Part shown: piece by piece, positions 51,234 through 60,780 of the stretch
Position numbering within the stretch: position 1 is the first letter of the stretch
How the letters are laid out: every line of letters starts with the position of its first letter
Assembly: GCF_003096655.1 (NCBI RefSeq)
Contig: NZ_QEKQ01000004.1
Coordinates: 265,397 to 329,396, forward strand
Reading direction: 5' to 3'
Source: Tamilnaduibacter salinus
Lineage (GTDB): Bacteria > Pseudomonadota > Gammaproteobacteria > Pseudomonadales > Oleiphilaceae
DNA length: 64,000 nucleotides
Translations under genes and position numbers: made by a program
The notes under the pieces: model-generated
What the model was told of the DNA's origin: nothing
The model's input: only the letters and a program-made list of their open reading frames with translations
The model's database searches: none

Positions 51234-51754
51234 TGGGGACTCGAATTGGCGGACTGATTCTGGGCGGCATTCTTCTTGCCGGGTGTGCCGGCGGCCCCGG
51301 ACCTGATATCTACGTTCCGGCGCAGCGGCCGGTGGACAGCGACACCTCGTCTGAAGCGCAGGGTGATGAACCCGCCTCACGTCCTTCGGTGGAGGCGCGT
51401 TCGGCGCCGAGTCACCAGAGTGAGGCGCCGTCCCTCTCGCCTGCCGCTGTGAGCCTGATACGGGATGCCGACCGATTGATGCGCAATGACCAGGTCGGTG
51501 CCGCCATCGGACGGCTGGAACGGGCGCAGCGTATTTCTCCCCGCTCGGCGGAGGTCTACTATCGGTTGGCCCACGCCTATCGCGCGAACGATCAGTTGGG
51601 GAGAGCGGAGCAGTTCGCCCTGCGTGGTCTGTCGCTGACTGGTGACAGTGTGCCGCTGCAGCGAACAGGGTGGTCTTTGCTGGCGGATATCCGGCGCTCG
51701 GCCGGGGATATGGCGGGGGCCGAGAAGGCTCAGCAGAGGGCCCGGGCCCTGTAA
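51233..51754 (+). CDS. TPR-containing lipoprotein
   Basis: 173 residues starting at an ATG that overlaps the mrcB stop (TGATG). Lipobox LLAGC at residues 14-18, a Pro/Ser-rich spacer (20-75) and a tetratricopeptide region (about 80-170; AIGRLERAQRISPRSAEVYYRLAHAYRAN). Coupling to mrcB suggests an outer-membrane partner of PBP1B, comparable in position to LpoB/CpoB-like factors; not proven by sequence. Confidence 0.8.
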   Translation: MGTRIGGLILGGILLAGCAGGPGPDIYVPAQRPVDSDTSSEAQGDEPASRPSVEARSAPSHQSEAPSLSPAAVSLIRDADRLMRNDQVGAAIGRLERAQRISPRSAEVYYRLAHAYRANDQLGRAEQFALRGLSLTGDSVPLQRTGWSLLADIRRSAGDMAGAEKAQQRARAL

Positions 51755-51872
51755 GCGCCTAAATGGCGATGGTGTGTGCCTGAGTCCCAGCTGGGGAATG
51801 GCGTTGGCCAGCTTGGCGATGCCCTGTCAGGCGGTCTGCCCCGGTAACCGAATTCCCCTGAGCGAGCAGAGA

Positions 51873-51897
51873 GAGGCCGCCATGTGCGGCCTCTTTT
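51873..51897. terminator. Terminator between the TPR lipoprotein gene and hemL
   Basis: GAGGCCGC (51873-51880) and GCGGCCTC (51886-51893) form an 8-bp stem followed by TTTT on the plus strand. It lies between convergent genes and may serve both. Confidence 0.75.
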
Positions 51898-51909
51898 GTT
51901 ATGGGTCGA

Positions 51910-53196
51910 TCACTGTGGAAGCTCAGAAAGCACTTTCTCGGCGGCCGTGATCGTGTGCTGAATGTCCTCGTCCGACAGCGCGGCACAGATGAACCCGGCT
52001 TCAAAGGCCGAAGGCGCCAGATACACTCCCTCCCGAAGCATGCCTTTGTAGAAGGCGCCAAACCGTTCCTTGTCGCAGGCGGCCACCTGATCAAACCGCG
52101 TCACGGAGGATTCCTCCGTGAAAAAGAGCCCGAACATCGCTCCGGCCCGTTGTGTGACCATGGGGATGCCCGCCTTGTCCGATGCGGCTTGAAGACCCTC
52201 GGTCAGCCTCTGGGCTTTTTCTTCGAGGCGGGCGTGGAAGCCTGGTTCTGAGAGGGCTTCCAGTGTCGTGAGACCGGCGCGCATGGCCAGTGGATTCCCG
52301 GAGAGGGTGCCCGCCTGGTACACCGGGCCCAGTGGCGCAACATATTCCATGATCTCCCGTCGCCCGCCGAAGGCGCCCACCGGGAGTCCGCCGCCGATTA
52401 CCTTGCCAAGCGCTGTCAGATCGGGCGTGACGCCATAGCGTTCCTGTGCGCCTCCCCGGGCGACCCGGAAGCCGGTCATCACTTCGTCGAAGATCAGCAG
52501 ACTGCCGTGTTCGTCACAGACCTCGCGGAGCCCTTCGAGGAACCCGGGTACTGGCGGCACACAGTTCATATTGCCCGCCACCGGCTCGACGATGATGCCG
52601 GCAATCTGGTCGCCCATCTCACGGAAGACCTCGCGGACGCTGTCGATGTCGTTGTAGGAGACTGTCAGGGTGTGTTCCGCCAGGCTGGCGGGAATGCCCG
52701 GGGAATTGGGAATGCCCAGTGTCAATGCGCCGGACCCCGCCTTGACCAGCAGGCTGTCGACGTGACCGTGATAATTTCCCTCGAACTTGACGATTTTGTC
52801 GCGGCCGGTGTAACCGCGGGCCAGCCGGACGGTGCTCATGGTGGCCTCGGTGCCGGAGTTGACCATCCGGACCATATCGATGGACGGCACCAGCTCGCAG
52901 ATCTTTTCTGCCATGGCGGTTTCAATGGCAGTCGGGGCGCCATAGCCGATGCCGACATCAATCTGTGCGTGCAGGGCGTCCACGACGCGCTGGTCGTGGT
53001 GGCCAAGAATCATCGGTCCCCAGGAGCCGATGTAGTCGATGTACTGGTTGTCGTCCTCGTCAACCATATAGGCGCCACGTGCGGTCTTGATGAACAATGG
53101 CACGTCACCAACACCTTTGAAGGCCCGTACCGGCGAATTGACGCCACCGGGGATGACTTTGCAGGCATTCGCAAAAAGGGTGTCAGACTGTGTCAT
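51910..53196 (-). CDS. hemL: Glutamate-1-semialdehyde 2,1-aminomutase
   Basis: 428 residues, standard length. It has the [13 protein letters not shown] opening, the PLP-binding region [20 protein letters not shown] and the lysine loop [20 protein letters not shown] (near 265). It makes 5-aminolevulinate for heme. Its ATG touches the thiE stop (TGATG). Confidence 0.97.
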   Translation of the reverse strand: MTQSDTLFANACKVIPGGVNSPVRAFKGVGDVPLFIKTARGAYMVDEDDNQYIDYIGSWGPMILGHHDQRVVDALHAQIDVGIGYGAPTAIETAMAEKICELVPSIDMVRMVNSGTEATMSTVRLARGYTGRDKIVKFEGNYHGHVDSLLVKAGSGALTLGIPNSPGIPASLAEHTLTVSYNDIDSVREVFREMGDQIAGIIVEPVAGNMNCVPPVPGFLEGLREVCDEHGSLLIFDEVMTGFRVARGGAQERYGVTPDLTALGKVIGGGLPVGAFGGRREIMEYVAPLGPVYQAGTLSGNPLAMRAGLTTLEALSEPGFHARLEEKAQRLTEGLQAASDKAGIPMVTQRAGAMFGLFFTEESSVTRFDQVAACDKERFGAFYKGMLREGVYLAPSAFEAGFICAALSDEDIQHTITAAEKVLSELPQ

Positions 53197-53837
53197 CAGG
53201 AGCTCCTGTCTGGGCTGGCATGAAAAAGTTGGTCGAAGGCGCGAGCCCGCGCCGCCACATCGTCTGTCGCGAACAGGCCGCCGATGACGGCCAGCAGGTC
53301 CGCACCATGGGCAATCAGCAGGGCGGCATTCTCAAGCGTGATGCCACCAATCGCGCTTGTGGGCCGGTTCAGAGTTTGGGCCTCGGTCAGGATGTCGGGC
53401 GTGGCGGCGGGCGCCTCAGGTTTTGTCACTGATGGAAAGAAGCGACCGAAGGCGAGATAATCGGCGCCCTGATCGGCCGCTTCCCGGGCGAGGTCGAGTC
53501 GGTCGTGACAGGTTCTGCCAACCAGGGCCTGATCGCCCAGCCGGTGTCGAGCCTCATCGACGCGCCCGTCCGACTGACCCAGGTGGACGCCGTCGGCGTC
53601 AATGCGCTGCGCCAGGTCCAGGTCGTCATTGATCAGCAGCGGCACATGATAGTTCCGGCAGAGAGATAGCAGCGATTCCGCGCGTCGGCGACGGTCCACC
53701 TCGCCGGCGGCTTTGTCCCGGTACTGGACTAATACCGTGCCCCCCTGCAGGGCGGCTTCGACCGCCGGGATCAGGCGGTCTTCCGGCAGCAGGGTTGGAT
53801 CCGTGACGGCATAGAGCCCCCGCGGCACGGTCCTCAT
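53196..53837 (-). CDS. thiE: Thiamine-phosphate synthase
   Basis: 213 residues from the ATG at 53837, overlapping the thiD stop; the longer frame upstream runs inside thiD and is rejected. Motifs [54 protein letters not shown] and [10 protein letters not shown] are all present. It joins the pyrimidine and thiazole halves of thiamine. Confidence 0.95.
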   Translation of the reverse strand: MRTVPRGLYAVTDPTLLPEDRLIPAVEAALQGGTVLVQYRDKAAGEVDRRRRAESLLSLCRNYHVPLLINDDLDLAQRIDADGVHLGQSDGRVDEARHRLGDQALVGRTCHDRLDLAREAADQGADYLAFGRFFPSVTKPEAPAATPDILTEAQTLNRPTSAIGGITLENAALLIAHGADLLAVIGGLFATDDVAARARAFDQLFHASPDRSS

Positions 53838-54616
53838 GCGTGATCCCCCGGCTGATGGCGGTCCGGTACGGGTTGTCCTCCACCCACGTTCATCGCGTGC
53901 TCGATGGTACGTCGGACGTACTGTTGGGCATGGTCGATGGCGGTTTCCAGATCGTGGCCCTCCGCCAGGCCTGAGGCGATGGCGGCTGCCAGCGTGCAGC
54001 CCGAGCCGTGATATTCGCCACCGTGACGCGGGAGGCGCCAATGCTGCGATGTGCCATCCTGATAGAACAGCTGGTTGACCACCTCGGGCCCTCTACCGTG
54101 CCCCCCCGTTGCCAGAACGGCCCGACAGCCCTGATCGGTCAGTGTTCTGGCCGCTTCTGCGGGATCGTCACGGCCGCCCAGGCTGGCCAGTTCAACACCG
54201 TTGGGTGTGATGACCGTCGCCCGTTCGAAGAGCCGGGTGCGTATGGCGTCCAGCAATGCCGCGTCGGCCAGATCGCCTCCGCCGGCGGCCTTGATGACCG
54301 GATCGACGACCAGTGGTAACGGCCCGTGTTGCTCCAGGAAGTCCGCCAGGACAGAGACCACTGCCTCGTTTCCCAGCGCCCCGGTCTTGACTGCATGGAT
54401 CGGAATGTCGCCCGCCAGCGCCTGAAGCTGTTGACGAATCAGGTCCGCGTCGACTGGCGCTGCATTATGGACATTATGGGTGTCCTGCACCGTCAGGCAG
54501 CCAAGTAATGGCAGGGGGTGCCCACCCATGGCGGTGACCGCCTGGATATCCGCCTGGAGACCAGCCCCTCCGGAGGGGTCGAGGCCGGAAAGAATCAGCA
54601 CGTTGGGACGTTTCAT
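53834..54616 (-). CDS. thiD: Hydroxymethylpyrimidine (phosphate) kinase
   Basis: 260 residues. N-terminal NVLILSGLDPSGGAGLQADIQ, VVDPVIKAAGGGDL near 122 and the ribokinase-type ending LPRHGGEYHGSGCTLAAAIA near 205 with the catalytic Cys are intact. Supplies HMP-PP for ThiE; overlaps thiE by 4 nt. Confidence 0.95.
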   Translation of the reverse strand: MKRPNVLILSGLDPSGGAGLQADIQAVTAMGGHPLPLLGCLTVQDTHNVHNAAPVDADLIRQQLQALAGDIPIHAVKTGALGNEAVVSVLADFLEQHGPLPLVVDPVIKAAGGGDLADAALLDAIRTRLFERATVITPNGVELASLGGRDDPAEAARTLTDQGCRAVLATGGHGRGPEVVNQLFYQDGTSQHWRLPRHGGEYHGSGCTLAAAIASGLAEGHDLETAIDHAQQYVRRTIEHAMNVGGGQPVPDRHQPGDHA

Positions 54617-54629
54617 CAGTTACTCGTTA

Positions 54630-55052
54630 TCAGAAGGGTTTGACGATCGCCAGTATCACGACCGCCGTCAGAATCAGTACCGGGAATTCATTGAACCAGC
54701 GGTAAAAGATGTGCCCGCGACGATTGGCATCGTCACGGAAAACGCGGACCAGATAACCGCAGTAGAAATGGTACGCCAGCAGAATGGCCACGAGAACCAG
54801 TTTCACATGCAGCCAGCCCTGGCTGAAATAGGCCGAGGGGTGATAGCTGATGAGCCAGATTCCGAGCAGGACCGTCGCCACCATCGAAGGCGTCGTGATC
54901 CCCCGGTAGAGCTTTCGTTCCATGATTTTGAACCGTTCGACGCTGGCAGTGTCCGTGGCGCCGCTGTGATAGACAAACAGCCGGGGTAGGTAGAACAGGC
55001 CGGCAAACCAACAGACCATGGCAATCACATGAAACGCCTTGACCCACAGCAT
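54630..55052 (-). CDS. hemJ: Protoporphyrinogen IX oxidase, HemJ type
   Basis: 140 residues with four membrane segments. Conserved HemJ features: WVKAFHVIAMVCWFAGLFYLPR at the start (catalytic His8), ERKLYRGITTPSM and HVKLVLVAILLAYH in the middle, and FYRWFNEFPVLIL near the end. It oxidises protoporphyrinogen in heme synthesis and lies near hemL. Stop is 13 nt before the thiD start region on the same strand. Confidence 0.9.
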   Translation of the reverse strand: MLWVKAFHVIAMVCWFAGLFYLPRLFVYHSGATDTASVERFKIMERKLYRGITTPSMVATVLLGIWLISYHPSAYFSQGWLHVKLVLVAILLAYHFYCGYLVRVFRDDANRRGHIFYRWFNEFPVLILTAVVILAIVKPF

Positions 55053-55056
55053 GGTG

Positions 55057-56844
55057 TTATCTCCGCTTGTACTGGTAGTGGTGTTCGATGTCGGCCCGCT
55101 GGATCAGCCCTAGAATGCGTTGGATGCCCGGCGCGCCGTGGCGGGTCACGTAAAGGGCTTCGGCTTTGGTTTCGTCGAACCGATTCAGGGCCTCTTCCAG
55201 CGTGGCCTGGAATTCTACGGGCGCCAGGTCCCGCCGGTTCGCCGGAATCTTCATGAGGTCGATGACAGCGGGCTCCGGCTCGTCTAACGCGTCCTCGGCT
55301 GCCGTCAGTTCCTCGGCATGGTCTTCCAGGTGCCTGGCCAGATCCACTGCCGGCATGGCCGCTGTGGGGCCCTTCTGACCATCAATGACCAGCCACCGGG
55401 GCTCTGTCTTGAGCAGCTTTCGGGCGGCCTTGAGGGTGATGTTCCGTCGTGTGCGACGTACGCTGCGCTCCATGATGCCCGCGACCGACACCCGTCGGAG
55501 TGCCTGGATGACCGGGTTGGTCTGGTAGCTCATGCCCTGGCTGCGCAGCACGCTGAGAAAGATGGATCGCTGTCCGAAGACCTGGTTGGCGATCAGGCTC
55601 GAGGTGGTGATAATCAGCATGCCGGGCAGGATGATGTTCGGGTTCCGTGTCAGTTCCAGTAATGCCATCAGAGCGGCAAGCGGGGCTTGCAGGACGGAGC
55701 CCATCATGGCGCCCATGCCAAGCATGGCGTAGAAGCCAATGCCGGAGACAGCGTTCGGTGCGATCTGCGCGCCGATCAGCCCGAACGCGCCGCCCAGAGT
55801 GGCACCGATGAAAATCGTGGGGCCGATCAGGCCGCTGGGCATTCCCAGCCCGATCGTGACCGCGGTGGCCACCAGTTTTGCCAGGGCGACCCCGATCAGT
55901 ACGCCCACCGTGAGCTGGCCATGAATGGCCTTGCTGACCGTGTCGTAGCCGATGCCCATGACTTCCGGCACCAACGCCGCAAACGGCACCATGATGAGCC
56001 CCGCGACGGCCATCCGGAGCGTGATCGGGTGGTGGTTGAAACGGGTGGCCGCCACCAGGAGCCGAACAAAACCGGCCGATGCGACACCGATCGCCACGGC
56101 GATGGCCAGTATCCAGGGGATTTCCAGCAGTGATTGCATGGTGGGCGCAGGCACATCGAAGGCCGGCGTTGTGCCGTAGACGGCCTGGGTGACGACCGCA
56201 GCGCTGACGGAGGCCATAATGATGGGCGTGAACCCGGCAATGGTGTACTCCATCATAACCACTTCCATAGCGAAGATAACGCCCGCGATGGGCGTGTTGA
56301 ACGAGGCGGAAATGGCAGCGGCAGCTCCGCAGGCCACCAGAGTCCGAATGCTGTTATTGGGGAGTCGCATCCACTGGCCGATCAGGCTGGACGCCGCGGC
56401 ACCGAGGTGAACCGCCGGCCCCTCCCGTCCCGAGGACTGACCGGTAACGACCGTGCCGACCCCGGTAATGAACTGCACCATCGCGCTCTTTAGTGAGATG
56501 TAACCCTGGTGGTAGTTCAGGCGCTCAAGGATATAGGTGACGCCGACTTTCCGGTCCGAGATGTGCAGCCGGTGCAATAGCAGGCCGAGCAGCAGGGCGC
56601 CTCCAAGTGGCAGAAGGCTGCGGGTCAGCAGGGGGAGGCTCTCGAATGCCTCTCCGGTCTGGCCCGGAAGCCAGGTGGCCAGCGGCCACTCGATCGCAAA
56701 CCGGAACGCCAGGATGACCGCGCCGGTGATAATGCCGGAGACGAGGCCAAGGATGGTGAGCTGGGGAAGCCCGTCAACACCGGCCAGTTTCCGCCGGAAC
56801 AGGGGAAACAGTTCGAGGTTGATCCGGTCCTTCCAGCTGCTCAT
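55057..56844 (-). CDS. ClC-family chloride channel/transporter with CBS domains
   Basis: 595 residues. The ClC core (about 20-430) has the ion-pathway motifs GSSGREGP-type ([17 protein letters not shown] near 133), GVIFAMEV and [24 protein letters not shown] (near 335). A C-terminal region (about 440-595) contains a CBS pair. A glutamate in GREGP, the usual gating residue, is present. Role: chloride movement or acid/osmotic balance. It lies 4 nt upstream of hemJ and is divergent from argC. Confidence 0.9.
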   Translation of the reverse strand: MSSWKDRINLELFPLFRRKLAGVDGLPQLTILGLVSGIITGAVILAFRFAIEWPLATWLPGQTGEAFESLPLLTRSLLPLGGALLLGLLLHRLHISDRKVGVTYILERLNYHQGYISLKSAMVQFITGVGTVVTGQSSGREGPAVHLGAAASSLIGQWMRLPNNSIRTLVACGAAAAISASFNTPIAGVIFAMEVVMMEYTIAGFTPIIMASVSAAVVTQAVYGTTPAFDVPAPTMQSLLEIPWILAIAVAIGVASAGFVRLLVAATRFNHHPITLRMAVAGLIMVPFAALVPEVMGIGYDTVSKAIHGQLTVGVLIGVALAKLVATAVTIGLGMPSGLIGPTIFIGATLGGAFGLIGAQIAPNAVSGIGFYAMLGMGAMMGSVLQAPLAALMALLELTRNPNIILPGMLIITTSSLIANQVFGQRSIFLSVLRSQGMSYQTNPVIQALRRVSVAGIMERSVRRTRRNITLKAARKLLKTEPRWLVIDGQKGPTAAMPAVDLARHLEDHAEELTAAEDALDEPEPAVIDLMKIPANRRDLAPVEFQATLEEALNRFDETKAEALYVTRHGAPGIQRILGLIQRADIEHHYQYKRR

Positions 56845-56985
56845 TCAGAGTCTGATGTCCTTTGCTCTCGTTTCTCGATGGGGGAGCCGTTATTGTACCC
56901 GTCGCCTCTGGCGGCGCAAAAACGGAGCCGTGATCATGTTAAACTCGGTTGCAACAAATGTGCATTAAAGAGCGAGGAGGCAGCG

Positions 56986-58026
56986 TTGATCAAGGTCGGT
57001 ATCGTGGGGGGCACCGGGTACACCGGGGTGGAGTTGCTGCGGATTATGGCGGTCCACCCGGACGCTGAGATCGTGACCATTACGTCACGATCCGAGGCCG
57101 GTATGCCGGTGACGGACATGTATCCCAACCTGCGCGGCTACTGCGATGGGCTGGCGTTCACCGACCCGGACGATCAACAGCTGGCCGATTGCGACGTGGT
57201 GTTCTTTGCCACGCCGCACGGTGTGGCCATGCGCTCCGTACAGACCTTGTTGGACGCTGGCACCCGTATCGTCGACCTCTCCGCTGATTTCCGGCTTCGC
57301 GACCTGTCGGTCTGGCAGCAGTGGTATGGCATGAAGCACGAAGCGTCTGAGCTGGCCGGGGAGGCGATCTATGGATTGCCGGAAACTGCCCGCTCCCGGA
57401 TTCGGGAAGCCCGCCTGGTTGCCAACCCCGGCTGCTACCCGACGGCGGTACAGCTCGGCTTCCTGCCACTGCTTGAGGAGCGGCTGGTGGATCCATCGCG
57501 ACTCATTGCCGATGCCAAATCCGGTGCCAGTGGTGGCGGGCGTCAGGGCAAGGTCGCCATGCTGCACGGCGAAGTTGGCGAGAGCTTCAAGACCTATGGT
57601 GCGTCCGGCCATCGCCATCTGCCGGAAATCCGCGAGGGGCTCGAGCGGGCCAGTGGCGGGCCGGTGGGCGTCACGTTTGTCCCGCACCTGATTCCGATGG
57701 TGCGCGGGATAGAAGCCACATTGTATGCTGATCTGAAGGATCCGTCTCAGTTTGACCGCCTCCAGGCGCTCTACGAAGAACGTTTCAGCGACGAGCCGTT
57801 TGTTGATGTCATGCCGTTTGGGACTCATCCGGAGACCCGCAGCGTGCGGGGTGGCAACATGTGCCGGATCGCCCTTCATCGCCAGGAGAACAGCTCGGTG
57901 GTGATTGTGTCGGCGGTCATTGACAATCTCGTTAAGGGCGCGGCGGGTCAGGCCGTTCAGAACATGAACCTGATGTGCGGTCTGTCGGAAACGGCGGGGC
58001 TGGACATCCCTGCCCTGCTGCCGTAA
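56986..58026 (+). CDS. argC: N-acetyl-gamma-glutamyl-phosphate reductase
   Basis: 346 residues from a TTG at 56986 with an AGGAGG site 6 nt upstream; the longer upstream frame is not conserved. NAD(P)-binding [16 protein letters not shown] at the start and active-site Cys in [14 protein letters not shown] (near 150) are clear, with HRHLPEI later. Third step of arginine synthesis. Confidence 0.96.
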   Translation: MIKVGIVGGTGYTGVELLRIMAVHPDAEIVTITSRSEAGMPVTDMYPNLRGYCDGLAFTDPDDQQLADCDVVFFATPHGVAMRSVQTLLDAGTRIVDLSADFRLRDLSVWQQWYGMKHEASELAGEAIYGLPETARSRIREARLVANPGCYPTAVQLGFLPLLEERLVDPSRLIADAKSGASGGGRQGKVAMLHGEVGESFKTYGASGHRHLPEIREGLERASGGPVGVTFVPHLIPMVRGIEATLYADLKDPSQFDRLQALYEERFSDEPFVDVMPFGTHPETRSVRGGNMCRIALHRQENSSVVIVSAVIDNLVKGAAGQAVQNMNLMCGLSETAGLDIPALLP

Positions 58027-58038
58027 GGGGTTTGCGGC

Positions 58039-58776
58039 TTGGCGAGTGAACCGTCTTCCGGAGATTATGTCGTCGTCCGTCATCAGCCGGGGCGTCGGGT
58101 CTGGCAGTTCGTGATCCTGTTGGTCCTGTCAGTCGCCAGTATGTTGATCGGTTACATGGTGGGCATGGCGGAAGGCGGTTTTCGATTCAGTGACATGGCC
58201 AAGACCCGCTCGATGCTGTCGGAGGACCTGGCCGAGGTCCGTGAGAAATACGCCGAGGCCCGGCGCGAGATGGTGACGCTGAGGCGGGGGCGACGCATCG
58301 ACGAACAGGCGCTGGCCGATGCCCGGCACTCAATCGCCGCTCTGGAAGGGCGGATTGATGAGCTCCAGGCGGATCTGACGTTCTACAAAAACATCATGGC
58401 ACCATCGGAAGCGAATGATGGACTGCGCATACAGCGCCTTGAGTTGAAGGCAAAGCCAATGGCGCGGCGATATGCCTATAGCCTCAGCCTGACGCAAGTG
58501 GATGACAACCGTCGTTATATTGAGGGCGTTGTGGCCGTCAATGTGATCGGGCGTCAGGATGGTGAGCGACGGGTAATCGCGTTACGGGAACTTTCCGGCG
58601 AGGTTGAGGAGCTGGGCATTCGTTTTCGCTACCGGTATTTTCAGAATATCGAGGGTGTAATGGCATTACCGGAGGGCTTTACGCCTCTTGAAGTCCAGGT
58701 AGTGGCCAAAGCCGAAGGGCGCAGCCCGGCTCAAAGCGAACGCACGTTTAACTGGCAAGCAACGGTGGAGAGCTGA
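58039..58776 (+). CDS. Coiled-coil membrane protein, DUF6776-like
   Basis: 245 residues from a TTG at 58039. One membrane segment (FVILLVLSVASMLIGYMVGM, about 24-43), a coiled coil (about 55-125; rich in Glu, Arg, Leu) and a C-terminal soluble domain of mixed strands. Proteins of this make-up lie between argC and a bactofilin in related genomes, as I recall; function unknown. It is 12 nt after argC and 5 nt before the bactofilin, so likely in one operon and possibly linked to envelope shape. Confidence 0.7.
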   Translation: MASEPSSGDYVVVRHQPGRRVWQFVILLVLSVASMLIGYMVGMAEGGFRFSDMAKTRSMLSEDLAEVREKYAEARREMVTLRRGRRIDEQALADARHSIAALEGRIDELQADLTFYKNIMAPSEANDGLRIQRLELKAKPMARRYAYSLSLTQVDDNRRYIEGVVAVNVIGRQDGERRVIALRELSGEVEELGIRFRYRYFQNIEGVMALPEGFTPLEVQVVAKAEGRSPAQSERTFNWQATVES

Positions 58777-58781
58777 CACCC

Positions 58782-59237
58782 ATGATGGGGAACAAAAAAC
58801 AGAAGACCCGCAAGCCGACCGGGAATTTTGACACGCTGATTTCCAGCAAGACGGCTGTTTCTGGTGATGTTCACTTCACTGGCGGGCTGCATGTGGATGG
58901 TCGGGTCCATGGTACGGTTTCGTCTGAAGAAGGCGAGGAGGCCGTTTTGCGACTGTCTGAAATCGGGCGAATCGATGGGGATATCGTTGCACCACATGTC
59001 ATCATCAACGGGACCGTCCACGGTGATGTCTACGCTTCTGAGCATCTGGAGTTGGCCCCAAAGGCCTCCATTACCGGAAACGTCTACTACAACCTGGTGC
59101 AGATGGCGATGGGCGCGGAAGTGAATGGCAATCTCGTCCATCGAAAAGAGCCGGTCGGCCTTCTGCGGCAGGCGAATCCTGAGCCCGCCGCTCAGGATGA
59201 ACCGGTGCACGGGGTGAGTGAAGACGATGCCTCTTAA
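58782..59237 (+). CDS. Bactofilin (polymer-forming cytoskeletal protein)
   Basis: 151 residues. Disordered basic N-terminus, then the beta-helical bactofilin domain (about 18-115) with glycine-spaced repeats: VSGDVHFTGGLHVDGRVHG, GRIDGDIVAPHVIINGTVHG, ASITGNVYYN. These proteins form filaments involved in cell shape or local wall growth. The short C-terminal tail is acidic. Confidence 0.9.
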   Translation: MMGNKKQKTRKPTGNFDTLISSKTAVSGDVHFTGGLHVDGRVHGTVSSEEGEEAVLRLSEIGRIDGDIVAPHVIINGTVHGDVYASEHLELAPKASITGNVYYNLVQMAMGAEVNGNLVHRKEPVGLLRQANPEPAAQDEPVHGVSEDDAS

Positions 59238-59305
59238 TAATTGACGGTTTTACTCAGGCATTGGATAATCCAGACAGTATTCGAGGGTAAGTTCAGGAGG
59301 CAGCC

Positions 59306-59659
59306 TTGAGCGCAGTCCAGGAACAGGTTCCGACGCCACTGTTTTTCAGCGACAGTGCCGTGTCAAAAGTTCAGGAGCTGGTCGAAGAGGAAGGCAATCC
59401 GGAACTCAAGTTGAGGGTGTTTGTCACCGGGGGCGGTTGCTCCGGCTTCCAGTATGGCTTTTCGTTTGATGAGGATCTGGAAGACGAGGACACGACGATT
59501 GAGCGTGAAGGCGTTACGCTCGTTGTGGATCCCATGAGCTACCAATACCTGGTGGGCGCGACCATCGACTACCAGGAAGGGCTTCAGGGTGCTCAATTCC
59601 TTGTCAACAACCCCAATGCCACCACAACCTGTGGGTGTGGTTCCTCCTTTTCGATTTGA
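59306..59659 (+). CDS. erpA: Iron-sulfur cluster insertion protein ErpA
   Basis: 117 residues from a TTG at 59306 with AGGAGG 5-6 nt upstream. Cluster-binding cysteines are in place: C45 ([11 protein letters not shown]) and C109/C111 (TTCGCGSSF). An A-type carrier that delivers 4Fe-4S clusters to enzymes such as those of isoprenoid synthesis. Stops 20 nt from the convergent anmK. Confidence 0.95.
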   Translation: MSAVQEQVPTPLFFSDSAVSKVQELVEEEGNPELKLRVFVTGGGCSGFQYGFSFDEDLEDEDTTIEREGVTLVVDPMSYQYLVGATIDYQEGLQGAQFLVNNPNATTTCGCGSSFSI

Positions 59660-59679
59660 GGGCCGGCCGGCGCGCTCCT

Positions 59680-60780
59680 CTACGCTGGCCAGATCCCCCC
59701 AAGAATTTTCGGCGAGTTCGCGCCTGTAACCGACGGAAGGTTGCCCGGCTGGCCGTTAAGTGTCTGCCGTGCGAGCCAGGCAAAGGCGACGGCCTCAACC
59801 CAGTCCGGTGCCAGGCCGAGCGTATCGGTTGTGTCGATTGGCGCGCTGATGGTTGATCTCAGGCACTCCATCAGGAATTGGTTTTGGGCGCCACCACCAC
59901 AGATGTAGAGCGTCTTCGGGGCGCCGGCAGGCAACTGGCGGTTCAGCGTCTCGACGGTCAGCGCCAACAGTGTTCGCTGAACATCCTCCGGTGAGGTGTC
60001 CGGGTGGCGCCGCCGGTATGTCTGTATCCATTCCAGGTTGAAGCGTTCTTTTCCGGTGCTTTTGGGGGCCGGCAGGGCGAAATAGGCGTCGGTCAGCATG
60101 TCCTCCAGAAGGCCTTGGTCAATCTGCCCCTGTCGCGCCCAGTCGCCATTATCGTCAAAGGGGCGGCCGTTCTGGTCCAGGCACCAGGCATCCAGAAGCG
60201 CATTGCCGGGTCCGGTATCAAAGCCGTTGGCGGCACTGGCATCGCCAGCCGGTAGCCACGTGATGTTGGTGATGCCACCGATGTTCACGATGCAACGATC
60301 TTCCGCCTCATCCCCAAACCAGGCCCGATGGAACGCGGGCACCATGGGCGCTCCCTGGCCGCCCGCAGCCATGTCCCGACGCCGAAAATCGGCGACCGTC
60401 TGGATGCCCGTGCGTTCTGCGATCACGTTCGGATCACCGATCTGCAGGGAAAAGTTCTGATCGCCATTGGGTTGGTGGCGGATGGTCTGGCCATGGCTGC
60501 CGATCGCCCGAATTCGGTCGCGGTTCAACCCGCTTTCCTTGATGACGCGGCAGGCGGCTTCCGCGAACGTCTTGCCGACGGCCTGATCAATGGCCCCAAC
60601 ATCGTCCGGTGTCCCCTGATTCTGACTGAGTCTGAGAAGTTGCTGGCGGAGCGTCGGGTCGTAGTGGTGGGAGAGGGTCTTGTGAATCTCGATGCGTTCG
60701 GGGAGAAAGGACACCAGCACGGCGTCAATGCCGTCCATGCTGGTGCCTGAGATGAGGCCGAGCCAGATGTCAGCCGTCAT
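59680..60780 (-). CDS. anmK: Anhydro-N-acetylmuramic acid kinase
   Basis: 366 residues from the ATG at 60780 (overlapping the end of the M23 peptidase gene by 11 nt; a TTG seven codons upstream is less likely). Motifs: GLISGTSMDGIDAVLV at the start, GSHGQTIRHQP near 92, NIGGITNITWLP near 163, FDTGPGNALLDAW near 184 and ICGGGAQNQFLME near 285. It recycles cell-wall sugar to MurNAc-6-phosphate. Confidence 0.95.
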   Translation of the reverse strand: MTADIWLGLISGTSMDGIDAVLVSFLPERIEIHKTLSHHYDPTLRQQLLRLSQNQGTPDDVGAIDQAVGKTFAEAACRVIKESGLNRDRIRAIGSHGQTIRHQPNGDQNFSLQIGDPNVIAERTGIQTVADFRRRDMAAGGQGAPMVPAFHRAWFGDEAEDRCIVNIGGITNITWLPAGDASAANGFDTGPGNALLDAWCLDQNGRPFDDNGDWARQGQIDQGLLEDMLTDAYFALPAPKSTGKERFNLEWIQTYRRRHPDTSPEDVQRTLLALTVETLNRQLPAGAPKTLYICGGGAQNQFLMECLRSTISAPIDTTDTLGLAPDWVEAVAFAWLARQTLNGQPGNLPSVTGANSPKILGGIWPA

